Shown: one piece after another, positions 1 through 9,220 of the stretch
How positions within the stretch are numbered: position 1 is the first letter of the stretch
Layout: each line of letters starts with the position of its first letter
From: Nocardia sp. NBC_00565
GTDB taxonomy: Bacteria > Actinomycetota > Actinomycetes > Mycobacteriales > Mycobacteriaceae
Assembly (NCBI RefSeq): GCF_036345915.1
Contig: NZ_CP107785.1
Span: 1,612,001-1,676,000, forward strand
Reading direction: 5' to 3'
Length of the DNA stretch: 64,000 bases
Notes under the pieces: generated by a model
What the model was told of the DNA's origin: nothing
Database searches by the model: none
The model's input: the letters and a program-made list of their open reading frames with translations, nothing else
Program-made: the position numbers and the translations under genes

Positions 1-824
1 CTGCCGATATCCGCGCTGATCCCCAGCAGCCGCCGCGCCTCATCATTGACAAACGTTGTGTGCCAAGAGGAATCGACGGCGAGCACACCACGGCCGATGC
101 CGTGCAGCACTGCGGCCTGACCTTGGACGAGTTCGGCCAGTTCGGCGGGCTCGAGTCCGAGCGTCAACCCGCGCCAGCGGCGCGCCAGTAGCGCCGATCC
201 GGCGATGCCGACCAACAGTGCCGCGGCGATCAACAGCGCGGCGGTCTGCAGATCGGAGAGCAACTGCCCGCGAATCGCGGTCGTGGAGATGCCGACGCTC
301 ACCGCGCCCACAATCTGTTCCGAATAGGGTTGCACGACAGGAACTTTCGCACGTACCGAGGGGCCGAGTGTGCCGAGCTCCTCGACGATCACCTCCCGGC
401 CCGCCAGCGCCCCCGACGGATCCGTGCTCACATGCTCGGTCAGCCGCGCCGCATCCGGGTGCGCCAGCCGGATCCCCACATCGTCGGTGATCACCACGAA
501 CAACGCCCCGGTGCGCTGTGTCGTATCGATCGCGATCCGTTCCAGCGGCCCGGCGGCGAGCTGATCGTGCTGCTCGGGTGTCACCGTGCCCGGCGCGTAC
601 CGAGCGACCTCCTCGCGCACCACCGGATCGGCCGCGATGGTCCGCGCGATGGCCAGCGCACGCTGCCCGTACTGATCGTTGAGCCGTCGATCGCTGACAT
701 AGCCGAATACCGCGAACGCGACGCCGAGGGCCAGCGTGATGATCACGATCTGCAGCAACAGCACTTGGGTACGCAGCCGGAGGTGTCCGGTCGCGCCTCG
801 TCGTGCTGTGCCCACTCTGGCCAT
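1..824 (-). CDS. DcuS/CitA-type sensor histidine kinase, N-terminal part (runs off left edge)
   Basis: The frame is open from an ATG at 824 to the left edge, giving at least 274 residues. It begins MARVGTARRG, then a transmembrane segment at about residues 20-42 (VLLLQIVIITLALGVAFAVF), an extracytoplasmic domain of about 130 residues, a second membrane segment, and the start of a cytoplasmic PAS-like region. The stretch TLGPSVRAKVPVV followed by IVGAVSVGIS is typical of the sensor domain in the CitA/DcuS family, which detects small carboxylates or related solutes. The kinase domain and any partner response regulator lie outside the window. The gene is divergent from the ABC transporter at 971, so control of that operon is plausible but inferred. 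Confidence 0.8.
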   Translation of the reverse strand, partial: MARVGTARRGATGHLRLRTQVLLLQIVIITLALGVAFAVFGYVSDRRLNDQYGQRALAIARTIAADPVVREEVARYAPGTVTPEQHDQLAAGPLERIAIDTTQRTGALFVVITDDVGIRLAHPDAARLTEHVSTDPSGALAGREVIVEELGTLGPSVRAKVPVVQPYSEQIVGAVSVGISTTAIRGQLLSDLQTAALLIAAALLVGIAGSALLARRWRGLTLGLEPAELAELVQGQAAVLHGIGRGVLAVDSSWHTTFVNDEARRLLGISADIG

Positions 825-862
825 TTCCGCAGCATAAACCACTTGGATACCTGTGAGCAGAA

Positions 863-916
863 TGCGCACAACCTTCGAATCGGCGCTTTGCGCCTCTTGT
901 GCGCACAACCCTCGAA
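863..916. promoter_or_regulatory. Direct repeat in divergent promoter region, candidate response-regulator site
   Basis: TGCGCACAACCTTCGAA at 863-879 and TGCGCACAACCCTCGAA at 900-916 match at 16 of 17 positions and start 37 bp apart. They lie between the divergent sensor kinase and ABC transporter genes. Tandem sites are common for two-component response regulators. The binding protein is inferred. Confidence 0.4.
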
Positions 917-970
917 GTGTGACCCGGCCCACGTAGGTTCGCTCTACCTGATCCGCTAGGAGCAAGAAAA

Positions 971-1777
971 ATGACCGAACCACTCATCGAGCTGCGGAGC
1001 GCGACGAAGCGCTTCCCCGGCTCGGGCGGCGGCATTCACACCGCCGTCCGCAATCTCGACCTCGCGGTCCAGCCCGGCGAATTCGTCGCCGTGGTCGGCC
1101 CTACGGGCTGCGGAAAATCAACCACCCTGTCGTTGGTCTCCGGGCTGGAACCGGCCTCGGCCGGCCGGACGCTGGTGCGCGGCAAGGATGTCGACGGCAT
1201 CCCCGACGGCATCGGTTACATGTTCCAGCAGGACGCGGTGCTGCCGTGGAAGAGCGTGATCGATAACGTCGCCTTCGGCCCGCGCCTGCGCGGCGCGTCC
1301 AAGGCCGATGCCCGCGAGCAGGCCCACGGCTGGGTGCGCAAGGTCGGTCTGGGCGGCTTCGAAAGCTACTACCCGCATCAACTCTCCGGCGGTATGCGTA
1401 AGCGGGTCGCGCTGGCGCAGACGCTGGTGAACGATCCCGAGATCCTGCTGATGGACGAGCCGTTCAGCGCGCTCGACGTACAGACCAGGCAGCTGATGCA
1501 GGACGAACTGCTGCGCGTCTGGGCGGGCACCGGTGCGGCCGTCATCTTCGTCACCCACGATCTGGAAGAGGCCATCGTGCTCGCCGACCGGGTGATCGTG
1601 ATGACCGCGAGCCCGGCCACGGTCTGCGGCAACTTCCAGGTCTCGCTGGAACGTCCGCGCAATGTCGAGGAGGTCCGGCTCACCAACGAATTCCGCGACA
1701 TCTACAAGGAAATTTGGGAAACGCTGCGCGATCAGGTCGAGGCAGCCCGAGGCAAGGGAGCCTCCCGTGTCGCATAA
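971..1777 (+). CDS. ABC transporter ATP-binding protein, nitrate/sulfonate/taurine type
   Basis: This 268-residue protein is the ATPase of an SsuB/TauB-like importer. The Walker A motif is GPTGCGKST (about residues 43-51), the ABC signature is LSGGMRKRVALAQ, and Walker B is ILLMDEPFSALD followed by the switch histidine in FVTHD. An RBS-like AGGAGCAAG precedes the ATG. It overlaps the permease gene by 11 bp and is the first gene of a three-gene operon (ATPase, permease, binding protein). The substrate cannot be read from the sequence. Confidence 0.93.
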   Translation: MTEPLIELRSATKRFPGSGGGIHTAVRNLDLAVQPGEFVAVVGPTGCGKSTTLSLVSGLEPASAGRTLVRGKDVDGIPDGIGYMFQQDAVLPWKSVIDNVAFGPRLRGASKADAREQAHGWVRKVGLGGFESYYPHQLSGGMRKRVALAQTLVNDPEILLMDEPFSALDVQTRQLMQDELLRVWAGTGAAVIFVTHDLEEAIVLADRVIVMTASPATVCGNFQVSLERPRNVEEVRLTNEFRDIYKEIWETLRDQVEAARGKGASRVA

Positions 1778-2654
1778 CGTGCTCGAAGATGCGGCGAAGT
1801 CCGCGCCCGAGGTCGAAGTCGAAACCGAGGAGCAGATTCTCGCGCGCGTGCGGACCAACGCCTGGCGCAACCGGCTGCGCACCTGGGGTCTGCGGGCCGC
1901 GCTGGTCGCGGTGTGGCTGGGGGCCTGGGAGCTGACCGCCACGCTGTGGATCGACCCGTTCTTCTACTCCAAGCCCTCGCTGATCTGGGACCGCCTGGTC
2001 GAATGGTTCACCGAAGGAACGCAATTCGGCTCGATCTGGCTGCAGATGTACACCACCGTGCAGGAAGCGGTGCTGGGCTTCGCGATCGGCGCGGTGGCCG
2101 GTGTCGTGCTCGGCACGCTGCTCGGCCGCAGCAGGTACTGGGCCGAGGTGCTCGCGCCGTTCATCAAGGCGCTCAACGCCGTTCCGCGCATCGTGCTGGC
2201 GTCGCTGTTCATCATCTGGTTCGGTCTCGGGCTCAGCTCGAAGGTCGCGACGGTCGTCGTGCTGGTGTTCTTCGCGGTGTTCTTCAATGCCTTCACCGGC
2301 GCCCGTGAGGTCGACGGCAATGTCATCAACAATGCCCGCATCCTCGGTGCGAGCAAGCGTCAGGTGCTGAGCTCGATCGTGCTGCCCAGTGCGACCACCT
2401 GGATTCTGTCCAGCCTGCACACCGCCTTCGGCTTCGCCCTGATCGGCGCGGTGGTCGGTGAATACGCCGGTGCCAGCAAGGGTTTGGGCCTGCTGATCAG
2501 CAATGCCCAGGGCACCTTCGACTCCGCGGGCATCTATGCGGGCATGATCATCATCACCGTGATCGCGCTGCTGGCCGAATGGGCGATCGGCGTCGCCGAG
2601 GGGCGATTGCTGAAATGGCGTCCGTCGCAGGCGACCTCGAACGCCGGGATCTGA
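1767..2654 (+). CDS. ABC transporter permease, SsuC/TauC type
   Basis: This 295-residue membrane protein has about six hydrophobic segments and the BPD_transp_1 arrangement, including the EAA-like loop around GAREVDGNVINNARILGASK. I chose the GTG at 1767 because a GGCAAGGGAG ribosome site lies just upstream inside the preceding gene. An in-frame upstream ATG at 1662 would overlap the ATPase gene much further. It pairs with the ATPase before it and the lipoprotein after it. Confidence 0.92.
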   Translation: MSHNVLEDAAKSAPEVEVETEEQILARVRTNAWRNRLRTWGLRAALVAVWLGAWELTATLWIDPFFYSKPSLIWDRLVEWFTEGTQFGSIWLQMYTTVQEAVLGFAIGAVAGVVLGTLLGRSRYWAEVLAPFIKALNAVPRIVLASLFIIWFGLGLSSKVATVVVLVFFAVFFNAFTGAREVDGNVINNARILGASKRQVLSSIVLPSATTWILSSLHTAFGFALIGAVVGEYAGASKGLGLLISNAQGTFDSAGIYAGMIIITVIALLAEWAIGVAEGRLLKWRPSQATSNAGI

Positions 2655-2656
2655 TC

Positions 2657-3709
2657 ATGAGGTATGTCAAGCATCTCGTGGTCATCATCGGAGTCATCGC
2701 GGCGCTGCTACTGGCGACCGGATGCCGGGACTCCCGGACCATTCCGATGGCGAACGGGCGGCCGCAGATCACCATCATGGTCGGCGGTCTGGAGAAGGTG
2801 ATCTACCTGCCCGCCATGCTCACCCAGCGGCTCGGCTTCTTCGAGCAGAACGATATCGACGTGAAGCTGCTCGGCGAACAGTCCGGCGCCAGCGCCGAAA
2901 CCGCGCTGCTCACCGGTGATGTGCAGGCCGTGGTCGGGTTCTATGACCACGCCATCGACCTGCAGGCCAAGGAACAGTGCCTGACCTCGGTGGTCCAGTT
3001 CGCCGATGTGCCGGGCGAGGTGGAACTCGTCTCCAAGGCGGATTCGGACACCATCAAGTCGCTGGCGGATCTGCGCGGGAAGAACCTGGGCGTGACCTCG
3101 CTCGGTTCGTCGACCGACTTCCTCACCCAGGCGCTCACCGGACAGGAAGGTATGACCACCGCCGACTACACGCGCGTGAAAGTCGGTGCCGGCCAGACCT
3201 TTATCGCCGGCATGAACCACAACGGCATCGATGCCGGGATGACCACCGACCCGACGGTCGCCACCATGGTGAACTCCGGGGAGGCGAAGGTTCTGGTGGA
3301 TATGCGCACCGAGGAGGGCACCCGCGCCGCATTGGGCGGGCTGTACCCGGCGTCGTCGCTGTACATGCGCTGCGACACCGTCGACGCGCATCCGGATATC
3401 GTGCAGAAGATCGCGACCGCGTTCGTGCAGACCATGCGGTGGATCAAGACGCACTCGGCGCAGGAGATCGCCGACAAGATGCCGTCGCAGTACGCGAGCG
3501 GTGGCAAGGAGCTCTACGTCCAGTCCATTCGCGATTCGATCGGTATGTTCAACGGCACCGGTTTGATGAAACCCGAAGGCGCCCAGAATGTGCTGAACGT
3601 ACTCGGCAAGTACTCGAGCAATGTGCGGCCGGTCAAGGACCGTATCGATCTGTCGAAGACCTACACGACCAAGTTCGTGGAGGAGGCGCTGCGCGCGAAT
3701 CAGCAGTAG
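2657..3709 (+). CDS. NMT1/SsuA-like substrate-binding lipoprotein
   Basis: This 350-residue protein starts at ATG 2657, two bases after the permease stop. Residues 1-22 are a lipoprotein signal ending LLATGC, so Cys23 is the predicted lipidated residue. The body has the periplasmic-binding-protein II pattern of the NMT1 family, including KSLADLRGKNLGVTSLGS. It should deliver a sulfonate-, taurine-, nitrate- or pyrimidine-precursor-like solute to the permease at 1767. A strong hairpin follows the gene. Confidence 0.92.
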   Translation: MRYVKHLVVIIGVIAALLLATGCRDSRTIPMANGRPQITIMVGGLEKVIYLPAMLTQRLGFFEQNDIDVKLLGEQSGASAETALLTGDVQAVVGFYDHAIDLQAKEQCLTSVVQFADVPGEVELVSKADSDTIKSLADLRGKNLGVTSLGSSTDFLTQALTGQEGMTTADYTRVKVGAGQTFIAGMNHNGIDAGMTTDPTVATMVNSGEAKVLVDMRTEEGTRAALGGLYPASSLYMRCDTVDAHPDIVQKIATAFVQTMRWIKTHSAQEIADKMPSQYASGGKELYVQSIRDSIGMFNGTGLMKPEGAQNVLNVLGKYSSNVRPVKDRIDLSKTYTTKFVEEALRANQQ

Positions 3710-3718
3710 CGACACCAC

Positions 3719-3764
3719 GAAATCCCATGGCGACGGGCGAACATCCCGTCGGCCATGGGATTTC
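3719..3764. terminator. Bidirectional transcription terminator
   Basis: A long inverted repeat (outer arms GAAATCCCATGGC / GCCATGGGATTTC, inner arms GACGGG / CCCGTC, one bulged base, 7-base loop) fills the 60-bp gap between the convergent binding-protein gene and the ribokinase gene. Confidence 0.8.
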
Positions 3765-3769
3765 GGCCG

Positions 3770-4666
3770 TTATCGGAGTGCTTCGACCTCGGCCGCGGTG
3801 GGGTAGGACTCCTGCGCACCGGCCTTGGTGACCGCGGCGGCACCGACCCGACTCGCGTAACCGGCCGCGACAGCGAGTGATTCGCCGAGTCCGAGCCGCC
3901 AGGCCAATGCCGCGGTGAACGCGTCACCGGCCCCGGTTGTATCGACGGCCGCCACCCGCACCGAGGGCACACGGGTCATACCGTCGGCGTCGGCCACCAA
4001 CGAACCCGCCGCGCCCAGTGTGACGACAACCGACCGCGGGCCCAGCGCCAAGAGCGCCGCGGCCCATTCTTCGGGCTCGATCCCCGGGGCAGCACCGAGC
4101 AGTACGCGCGCCTCGTGCTCGTTCACGATCAACGGGTCACAGGCCGCCAATACTTCCTGCGGCAATGCCCTGGGCGGCGACGGATTCAAGACGAACCGGT
4201 TGTGCGGCAAGAGATTCCGCACGACTTCCACAACCGTCTCCAGCGGGATCTCCAGCTGTGTCGAGACCACCTGTGCGGCACGGAAGAGAGCCGCCGCGCC
4301 CCGCGCATCGCCGGGCGTGAGTCGACCGTTGGCTCCCGGTGACACCACGATGCTGTTGTCGCCGGACGGATCCACCGTGATCAGCGCCACCCCGGTGGGC
4401 GCGCCGCCCACCAGCACACCCGCCGTATCCACCCCGGCTTCGCGTTGCGAGTCGAGCAGTAGCCGCCCGTGCGCGTCATCGCCGACCCGCGCCAGCAACG
4501 CCGTGCGCGCCCCGAGGCGAGCGGCCGCGACCGCCTGATTGCCGCCCTTGCCGCCCGGATGCACCGCGAGATCGGATCCGAGCACCGTCTCCCCGGCCGC
4601 GGGTCGCCGCTCGACACCGATCACCAGATCGGCATTGGCCGATCCGACAACGAGTAGGTCATACAT
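3770..4666 (-). CDS. rbsK: Ribokinase
   Basis: This 298-residue PfkB-family kinase phosphorylates ribose at O5. Both family signatures are present: GGKGGNQAVAAA near residue 45 and DTTGAGDAFTAA near residue 245, the latter containing the catalytic Asp and anion hole. The ATG at 4666 is preceded by TTGGGAGG at good spacing; an in-frame upstream start at 4699 lacks such a site. It is the last gene of the LacI-rbsA-rbsCB-rbsK operon. Ribose is the likely substrate, but another pentose or a nucleoside-derived sugar is possible. Confidence 0.92.
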   Translation of the reverse strand: MYDLLVVGSANADLVIGVERRPAAGETVLGSDLAVHPGGKGGNQAVAAARLGARTALLARVGDDAHGRLLLDSQREAGVDTAGVLVGGAPTGVALITVDPSGDNSIVVSPGANGRLTPGDARGAAALFRAAQVVSTQLEIPLETVVEVVRNLLPHNRFVLNPSPPRALPQEVLAACDPLIVNEHEARVLLGAAPGIEPEEWAAALLALGPRSVVVTLGAAGSLVADADGMTRVPSVRVAAVDTTGAGDAFTAALAWRLGLGESLAVAAGYASRVGAAAVTKAGAQESYPTAAEVEALR

Positions 4667-4695
4667 CGGTTGCCTCCCAAGACATGTCGGAAAAC

Positions 4696-6636
4696 TCATC
4701 CACCGAAACCGGCCACATTCTCTATGGTGACCACCTTCACCGGCACCTTCACCGTCTGCTCGACCTGCTTGCCCTGGGCCGCGAGCAGCGCGTTGCGCAC
4801 CGCGATCCGGCCGAGTTCCTTCGGCTGCTGGGCCACTGACGCGAACATCGTGCCCGACTCGACCGCCTGCAAACCATCCGGTGTCCCATCGAACCCGACG
4901 ACCTGCACCGCGGTCCCCGCCTTCGCCCCGAGCGCTTTGATCGCGCCGAGCGCCATCTCGTCGTTCTCGGCGAAGACGCCATTGACATCGGGATGAGCTT
5001 GCAGCAGATTCGTCATCACGTCCAGGCCCTTGGTGCGATCGAAATCAGCGGGCTGCTCGGCGACCACCGTGATGCCCGGGTAGGCCGCCAGCCCCTCGGC
5101 GAAGCCCGCGCCGCGCTCGCGGCTGGCCGAGGTGCCCGCCTGCCCCTGCAGGATCACGATGGTGCCTCGGCCACCGAGCTTTTCGGCCAGCGCCCGTGCG
5201 CCGAGCCGGCCGCCCTCGACATTGTCGGAGGCGACGAGTGCGGTCGTATCGGCCTTGTTCACACCTCGGTCGATGGCCACGACGGGCACGCGGGCCTTGT
5301 TCGCGGCGCGCACCGCGGGCCCGGCCGCATCCGAATCCACCGGATTGACAATGATCGCACCGACATTCGAGCTGGTGAAGTTCTGCAGCTGATTGGCTTG
5401 CTGGGACGCGTCGTTCTGCGCGTCGGTCACCGTCAGGTCGACGCCGAGCTTGTTCGCCTCATCCTGTGCGCCTTCCTTGATCTGTACGAAGAAGGGGTTG
5501 TTCAGCGTGGACAGGGACAGTCCCAGCTTCGGCGTCGACGAGGACGAGCCGCTGTGCACGAACGACAGCGCACCGACTGCGGCCACCGCGACCACGGCGG
5601 CCAGCGCGTATGTCAGTGCCTGACGGCCCTTTCCGCCGGGAGCGCTCGCGCCGGCCGCCGCCGATACCGTTCCGGTCTTGCGCCGCAACGTATCCAGCAG
5701 CACCGCCAGCGCGATGACCACGCCGATCACCACCTGCTGCCAAAAGGCCGAGACGGAAAGGAGATTGAGGCCGTTGCGCAGCACCGCCAGAATCAGCGCG
5801 CCGACCAGCGTCCCGGATGCCTTACCCGTGCCGCCGGCCAGACTCGCGCCGCCGATGACGACCGCGGCGATCGCGTCGAGCTCATAGCCTTGCGCCGCCT
5901 GCGGTTGCGCCGAGGAGAGCCGAGCGGCGAGGACGATGCCGGCGACGGCGGCGAATAGCCCGGCCAGAGCGTAGATGACGACCTTTTGCCGCTGCACCCG
6001 CAGACCCGACAGCCGGGCCGCCTCCTCGTTGCCGCCGATCGCGTACATGGCGCGACCGATGTAGGTGCGCCCCAACACGAATGCCGTGATCAACCCCATC
6101 ACGATCATCACCAGGACCGGAACCGGCAGCCAACCGCCGAGGGTGTCGCCGAGGTGCGAGATCGAATCCGGGAAGGCGATCGGGCTGCCCTGCGAAATGA
6201 CCAGGGACAGACCGCGCCCCACCGAGAGCATGGCCAGCGTCGCGATGAACGGCGGCAGCTTCCCGTAGGAGATCAGCACACCATTGACGAAGCCGCAGGC
6301 GATGCCGGTCGCGATTGCGAGGAGCACTGCGAGCCAGACCGGGACGCCCGCCGAGGTGGCGCTCCAGGCCAGCACCGTGGCCGAGAGCGCGGCCACCGAA
6401 CCGACCGATAGATCGATGCCCGCCGAGACGATCACGAAGGTGACGCCGAACGCGAGAATCGCCGTAACCGCTGCCTGCACACCGATATTCAGCAGATTGT
6501 TCGTGGTCAGGAAGTCGCCGGACAGCGCCGACATGGCGATGACGAGGACGATGAGCGCGGTGAGCGCGCCGTTGTCGAGCAGGAGACGGCGCAGGCCACG
6601 CGCGCCGGTTGTGCTCTCGAGCGTGTCAGTGGCCAC
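4696..6636 (-). CDS. Fused ribose-type ABC permease and substrate-binding protein (RbsC-RbsB)
   Basis: This 646-residue protein joins two subunits that are usually separate. Residues 1 to about 330 are an RbsC permease with many membrane segments, including GIDLSVGSVAALSA and AVVIGGASLAGGTG. A linker carries one more hydrophobic helix (about 338-360, ALAAVVAVAAVGAL). Residues about 367-646 are a complete RbsB-type periplasmic domain (LGLSLSTLNNPFF, IIVNPVDSDA, VFAENDEMALGA, VVGFDGTPDG). The extra helix would place the sugar-binding domain outside the cell, tethered to its permease. The start overlaps the rbsA end by 11 bp. There is no separate rbsB in the operon. Confidence 0.92.
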   Translation of the reverse strand: MATDTLESTTGARGLRRLLLDNGALTALIVLVIAMSALSGDFLTTNNLLNIGVQAAVTAILAFGVTFVIVSAGIDLSVGSVAALSATVLAWSATSAGVPVWLAVLLAIATGIACGFVNGVLISYGKLPPFIATLAMLSVGRGLSLVISQGSPIAFPDSISHLGDTLGGWLPVPVLVMIVMGLITAFVLGRTYIGRAMYAIGGNEEAARLSGLRVQRQKVVIYALAGLFAAVAGIVLAARLSSAQPQAAQGYELDAIAAVVIGGASLAGGTGKASGTLVGALILAVLRNGLNLLSVSAFWQQVVIGVVIALAVLLDTLRRKTGTVSAAAGASAPGGKGRQALTYALAAVVAVAAVGALSFVHSGSSSSTPKLGLSLSTLNNPFFVQIKEGAQDEANKLGVDLTVTDAQNDASQQANQLQNFTSSNVGAIIVNPVDSDAAGPAVRAANKARVPVVAIDRGVNKADTTALVASDNVEGGRLGARALAEKLGGRGTIVILQGQAGTSASRERGAGFAEGLAAYPGITVVAEQPADFDRTKGLDVMTNLLQAHPDVNGVFAENDEMALGAIKALGAKAGTAVQVVGFDGTPDGLQAVESGTMFASVAQQPKELGRIAVRNALLAAQGKQVEQTVKVPVKVVTIENVAGFGG

Positions 6637-8155
6637 GGGTGGTCTCCAGTTCGGTCGATTCGGTGGACGGGGTGCTGACGGCCAGTGCCATCACGGCGTC
6701 TTGGGTCGCCTGGTCGGCCGTGAGTTCGCCGGCGATCCGGCCCTGAGCCATCACCAGGACCCGGTCGCTCATACCGAGCACCTCGGGCAGATCGCTGGAG
6801 ATCATCAGTACGGCGGCGCCTGCGGCCGTCAATTCGTTGATGAGCTGGTAGATCTCGACCTTCGCGCCGACATCGATGCCGCGCGTCGGCTCATCGAGGA
6901 TCAGTACCTTGGTGTCGGCCAGCAGCCACTTGCCGATCACGACCTTCTGCTGATTGCCGCCGGAGAGCGTGCGCACGTGCTGGCCGAGGCCCGCCATCCG
7001 GACACCGAGCTGTTCGGCGATGCGGGCCGCGGCCTGACGTTGGCCGGTGCGGTCGACGAGTCCGCCTCGGGTCGCCGAACGCAGTGTGACCAGGCCGAGG
7101 TTCTCGTCGACCGAGGCGTCCAGGACCAGCCCCTGGCCCTTGCGGTCCTCGGGGACGAGGCCGATTCCGGCGGTGACCGCGGCGTTCACGTCGTGGCGGC
7201 GCAAGTCGGAACCTGAAACCTGCACCGCGCCTTGGTCATACGGGTCGGCGCCGAAAACCGCGCGTGCGACCTCGGTTCTTCCGGCACCGACCAGTCCCGC
7301 GACGCCGACGACCTCACCCGCCCGCACCTGGAAGCTCACGTCGTGGAAGACGCCGTCGCGGGTGAGCCGGTCGACGGTCAGCAGCGCCGTCCCGACCTCG
7401 GCCCGTTCCCGCGGATACTGCTGCTCGATCGATCGCCCGACCATCAGGCGGACGAGTTCGTCCTGGGGCGTGCCGGCGGGCACCTGCCCGACGCTCCTGC
7501 CGTCCCGGATCACCGTGACCCGGTCGCCCAGCGCTGCGATCTCCTCCAAATGATGGGTGATGAAAATGATGCCGACGCCGTCCGCGCGCAGCGTGCGCAC
7601 GATCGCGAACAGCCGCTCCACCTCCTCGGAGGTGAGCACCGCGGTCGGTTCGTCCATGATCAGCACCCTGGCCCGCAGGCTCAGCGCCTTCGCGATCTCG
7701 ACCATCTGCAACCGCGCGATGCCGAGTTCACGCACTCGCGCTCGCGGGGATACGGGCACGCCCACTCGCTCGAGCAGTTCGGCGGCATCGGCCTCCATCC
7801 GCTTCCGGTCGATCATCCCGAACCGGCGGGGCTGGCGGCCGAGGAAGATGTTCTCGGCGACGGTCAGATCGGGAATGAGGTTGAACTCCTGGTAGATCGT
7901 GGCGATGCCGAGACGCTCGGAATCCTGTGCCACGTGGATGTGCGCCTCGGAGCCGTCGACCAGGATGCGTCCGCTGTCGGGCCGGTACGCGCCGGACAGC
8001 ATTTTGATGAGCGTGCTTTTGCCAGCGCCGTTTTCGCCGAGTAGGACGTGCACCTCACCGCGCCGCAGATCGAAGTCGACGCTGTCGAGCGCGACGACGC
8101 CGGGAAAGGCTTTGCGTATGCCTTCGATGCGCAGCAACTCGTCCGGATCGTTCAC
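6626..8155 (-). CDS. rbsA: Ribose-type ABC transporter ATP-binding protein, two ATPase domains
   Basis: This 509-residue protein has the duplicated ATPase architecture of sugar ABC importers. The first half holds Walker A GENGAGKST and Walker B VLIMDEPTAVL. The second half holds the degenerate repeat, with signature LSGGNQQKVVIGKWLL and ILDEPTRGIDVGAK. It overlaps the regulator gene upstream by 4 bp (ATGA) and the permease-binding fusion downstream by 11 bp, so the operon is probably translationally coupled. Confidence 0.94.
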   Translation of the reverse strand: MNDPDELLRIEGIRKAFPGVVALDSVDFDLRRGEVHVLLGENGAGKSTLIKMLSGAYRPDSGRILVDGSEAHIHVAQDSERLGIATIYQEFNLIPDLTVAENIFLGRQPRRFGMIDRKRMEADAAELLERVGVPVSPRARVRELGIARLQMVEIAKALSLRARVLIMDEPTAVLTSEEVERLFAIVRTLRADGVGIIFITHHLEEIAALGDRVTVIRDGRSVGQVPAGTPQDELVRLMVGRSIEQQYPRERAEVGTALLTVDRLTRDGVFHDVSFQVRAGEVVGVAGLVGAGRTEVARAVFGADPYDQGAVQVSGSDLRRHDVNAAVTAGIGLVPEDRKGQGLVLDASVDENLGLVTLRSATRGGLVDRTGQRQAAARIAEQLGVRMAGLGQHVRTLSGGNQQKVVIGKWLLADTKVLILDEPTRGIDVGAKVEIYQLINELTAAGAAVLMISSDLPEVLGMSDRVLVMAQGRIAGELTADQATQDAVMALAVSTPSTESTELETTRGH

Positions 8156-9168
8156 GAATCGCTCCTTTGTGCGGTGGCCGTCTCGCCGCAGGAGCGACGC
8201 ACGACGAGCCGGGCCGGAAGGGTGACCGACCGCGGTGGCCGGCCTTCGATACGGTCGATCAACGCGCGGACCGCCGCCCGGCCGAGGTCACCGGTCGGCT
8301 GGGCGATCGCGGTGATCGGCGGATCGGTGTGCACGAACCACGGGATGTCGTCGAATGCGGCGAGCGCGATGTGCTCGGGAATCCGCAGCCCGCGCGCGCG
8401 AATGGTGTCCAGCGCGCCGAGGGCCATCAGATTGTCCGCGGCGAAGATGACCTCGGGCGGATCGGGCAGGTCCAGGAATCGTTCGGTCGCGCGGTGTCCG
8501 CTCTCGGCTTGGAAATCGCCCTGGCCGATGTAGGCGTCGGGCAGGGCGATCCCGTGTTCGGCGAGTGCTGCGCGGAAAGCGTCGACCCGTTCGCTGCCGG
8601 TTGTGGTGGTCGCGGGACCGGCGATGATCGCGAGTTTGCGGTGGCCGAGTCCGTGTAGGTGGGCGACGAGATCGCGGACGGCGGCACGGCCGTCCGCGCG
8701 GACCACCGGCACCTCGACGCCGGGAATCCATCGGTCCACGAAGACCATCGGGGTGCCCGCACGGACCGCGTCCAGTATCAGCGGCGAACCGCCATCGGCG
8801 GGGGAGACCAGCAGGCCATCGATGCGTCGGTCGAGCAAGCTGCGGATGTGGTGATCCTGCAGGTCCGGACGCTCGTCGGCATTGCCGATGATGACGCTGT
8901 AGCCCAGTGCGCGGGCCTGTTCCTCGACCGAGCGGGCCAACTCGGTGAAGTACGGGTTGAGCAGATCGCTGATGACCAGGCCGAGGGTGCGGGTCTGGTC
9001 GGTGCGCAGTGAACGGGCGACGACGTTCGGGCGATAACCGAGCGATTCGACGGCGGCCAGGACGCGGGCGCGGGCGTCCGGGCTGACCGAGGGGTGGTGG
9101 TTGAGCGCGCGTGACACCGTGGCGACGGATACGCCCGCCTCGGCGGCGACATCCTTGATGCTCGCCAT
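8152..9168 (-). CDS. rbsR: LacI-family transcriptional regulator of the ribose operon
   Basis: This 338-residue protein has an N-terminal LacI helix-turn-helix (IKDVAAEAGVSVATVSRALN, residues 4-23), the hinge region, and a periplasmic-binding-protein-like effector domain (LGLVISDLLNPYF, VIFAADNLMALGAL, LAAFDDIPWF). It is the first gene of the operon, and two LacI-type palindromes lie 18-52 bp upstream of its ATG. Autoregulation with release by a sugar is therefore likely. The gene symbol is assigned from context. Confidence 0.92.
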   Translation of the reverse strand: MASIKDVAAEAGVSVATVSRALNHHPSVSPDARARVLAAVESLGYRPNVVARSLRTDQTRTLGLVISDLLNPYFTELARSVEEQARALGYSVIIGNADERPDLQDHHIRSLLDRRIDGLLVSPADGGSPLILDAVRAGTPMVFVDRWIPGVEVPVVRADGRAAVRDLVAHLHGLGHRKLAIIAGPATTTTGSERVDAFRAALAEHGIALPDAYIGQGDFQAESGHRATERFLDLPDPPEVIFAADNLMALGALDTIRARGLRIPEHIALAAFDDIPWFVHTDPPITAIAQPTGDLGRAAVRALIDRIEGRPPRSVTLPARLVVRRSCGETATAQRSDS

Positions 9169-9185
9169 CGCGACCCACCTCCTCG

Positions 9186-9220
9186 TGTAATCGTTTACAC
9201 AGAGATTGGAAACGATTACA
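9186..9220. promoter_or_regulatory. Tandem LacI-family operators
   Basis: TGTAATCGTTTACA (9186-9199) has perfect TGTAA/TTACA arms around a central CG. TGGAAACGATTACA (9207-9220) has the same layout with one arm mismatch. Their centres are 21 bp apart, two helical turns. They also sit within a larger inverted repeat (arms 9184-9196 and 9210-9222). The divergent hydrolase gene at 9246 may share the control. Confidence 0.75.

Noticed and set aside
43-1035. Minus-strand frame of 330 codons over the sensor kinase start
   Set aside because: It is Arg/Gly-rich and overlaps the ABC gene; the kinase reads in another minus-strand frame that is open to the left edge.
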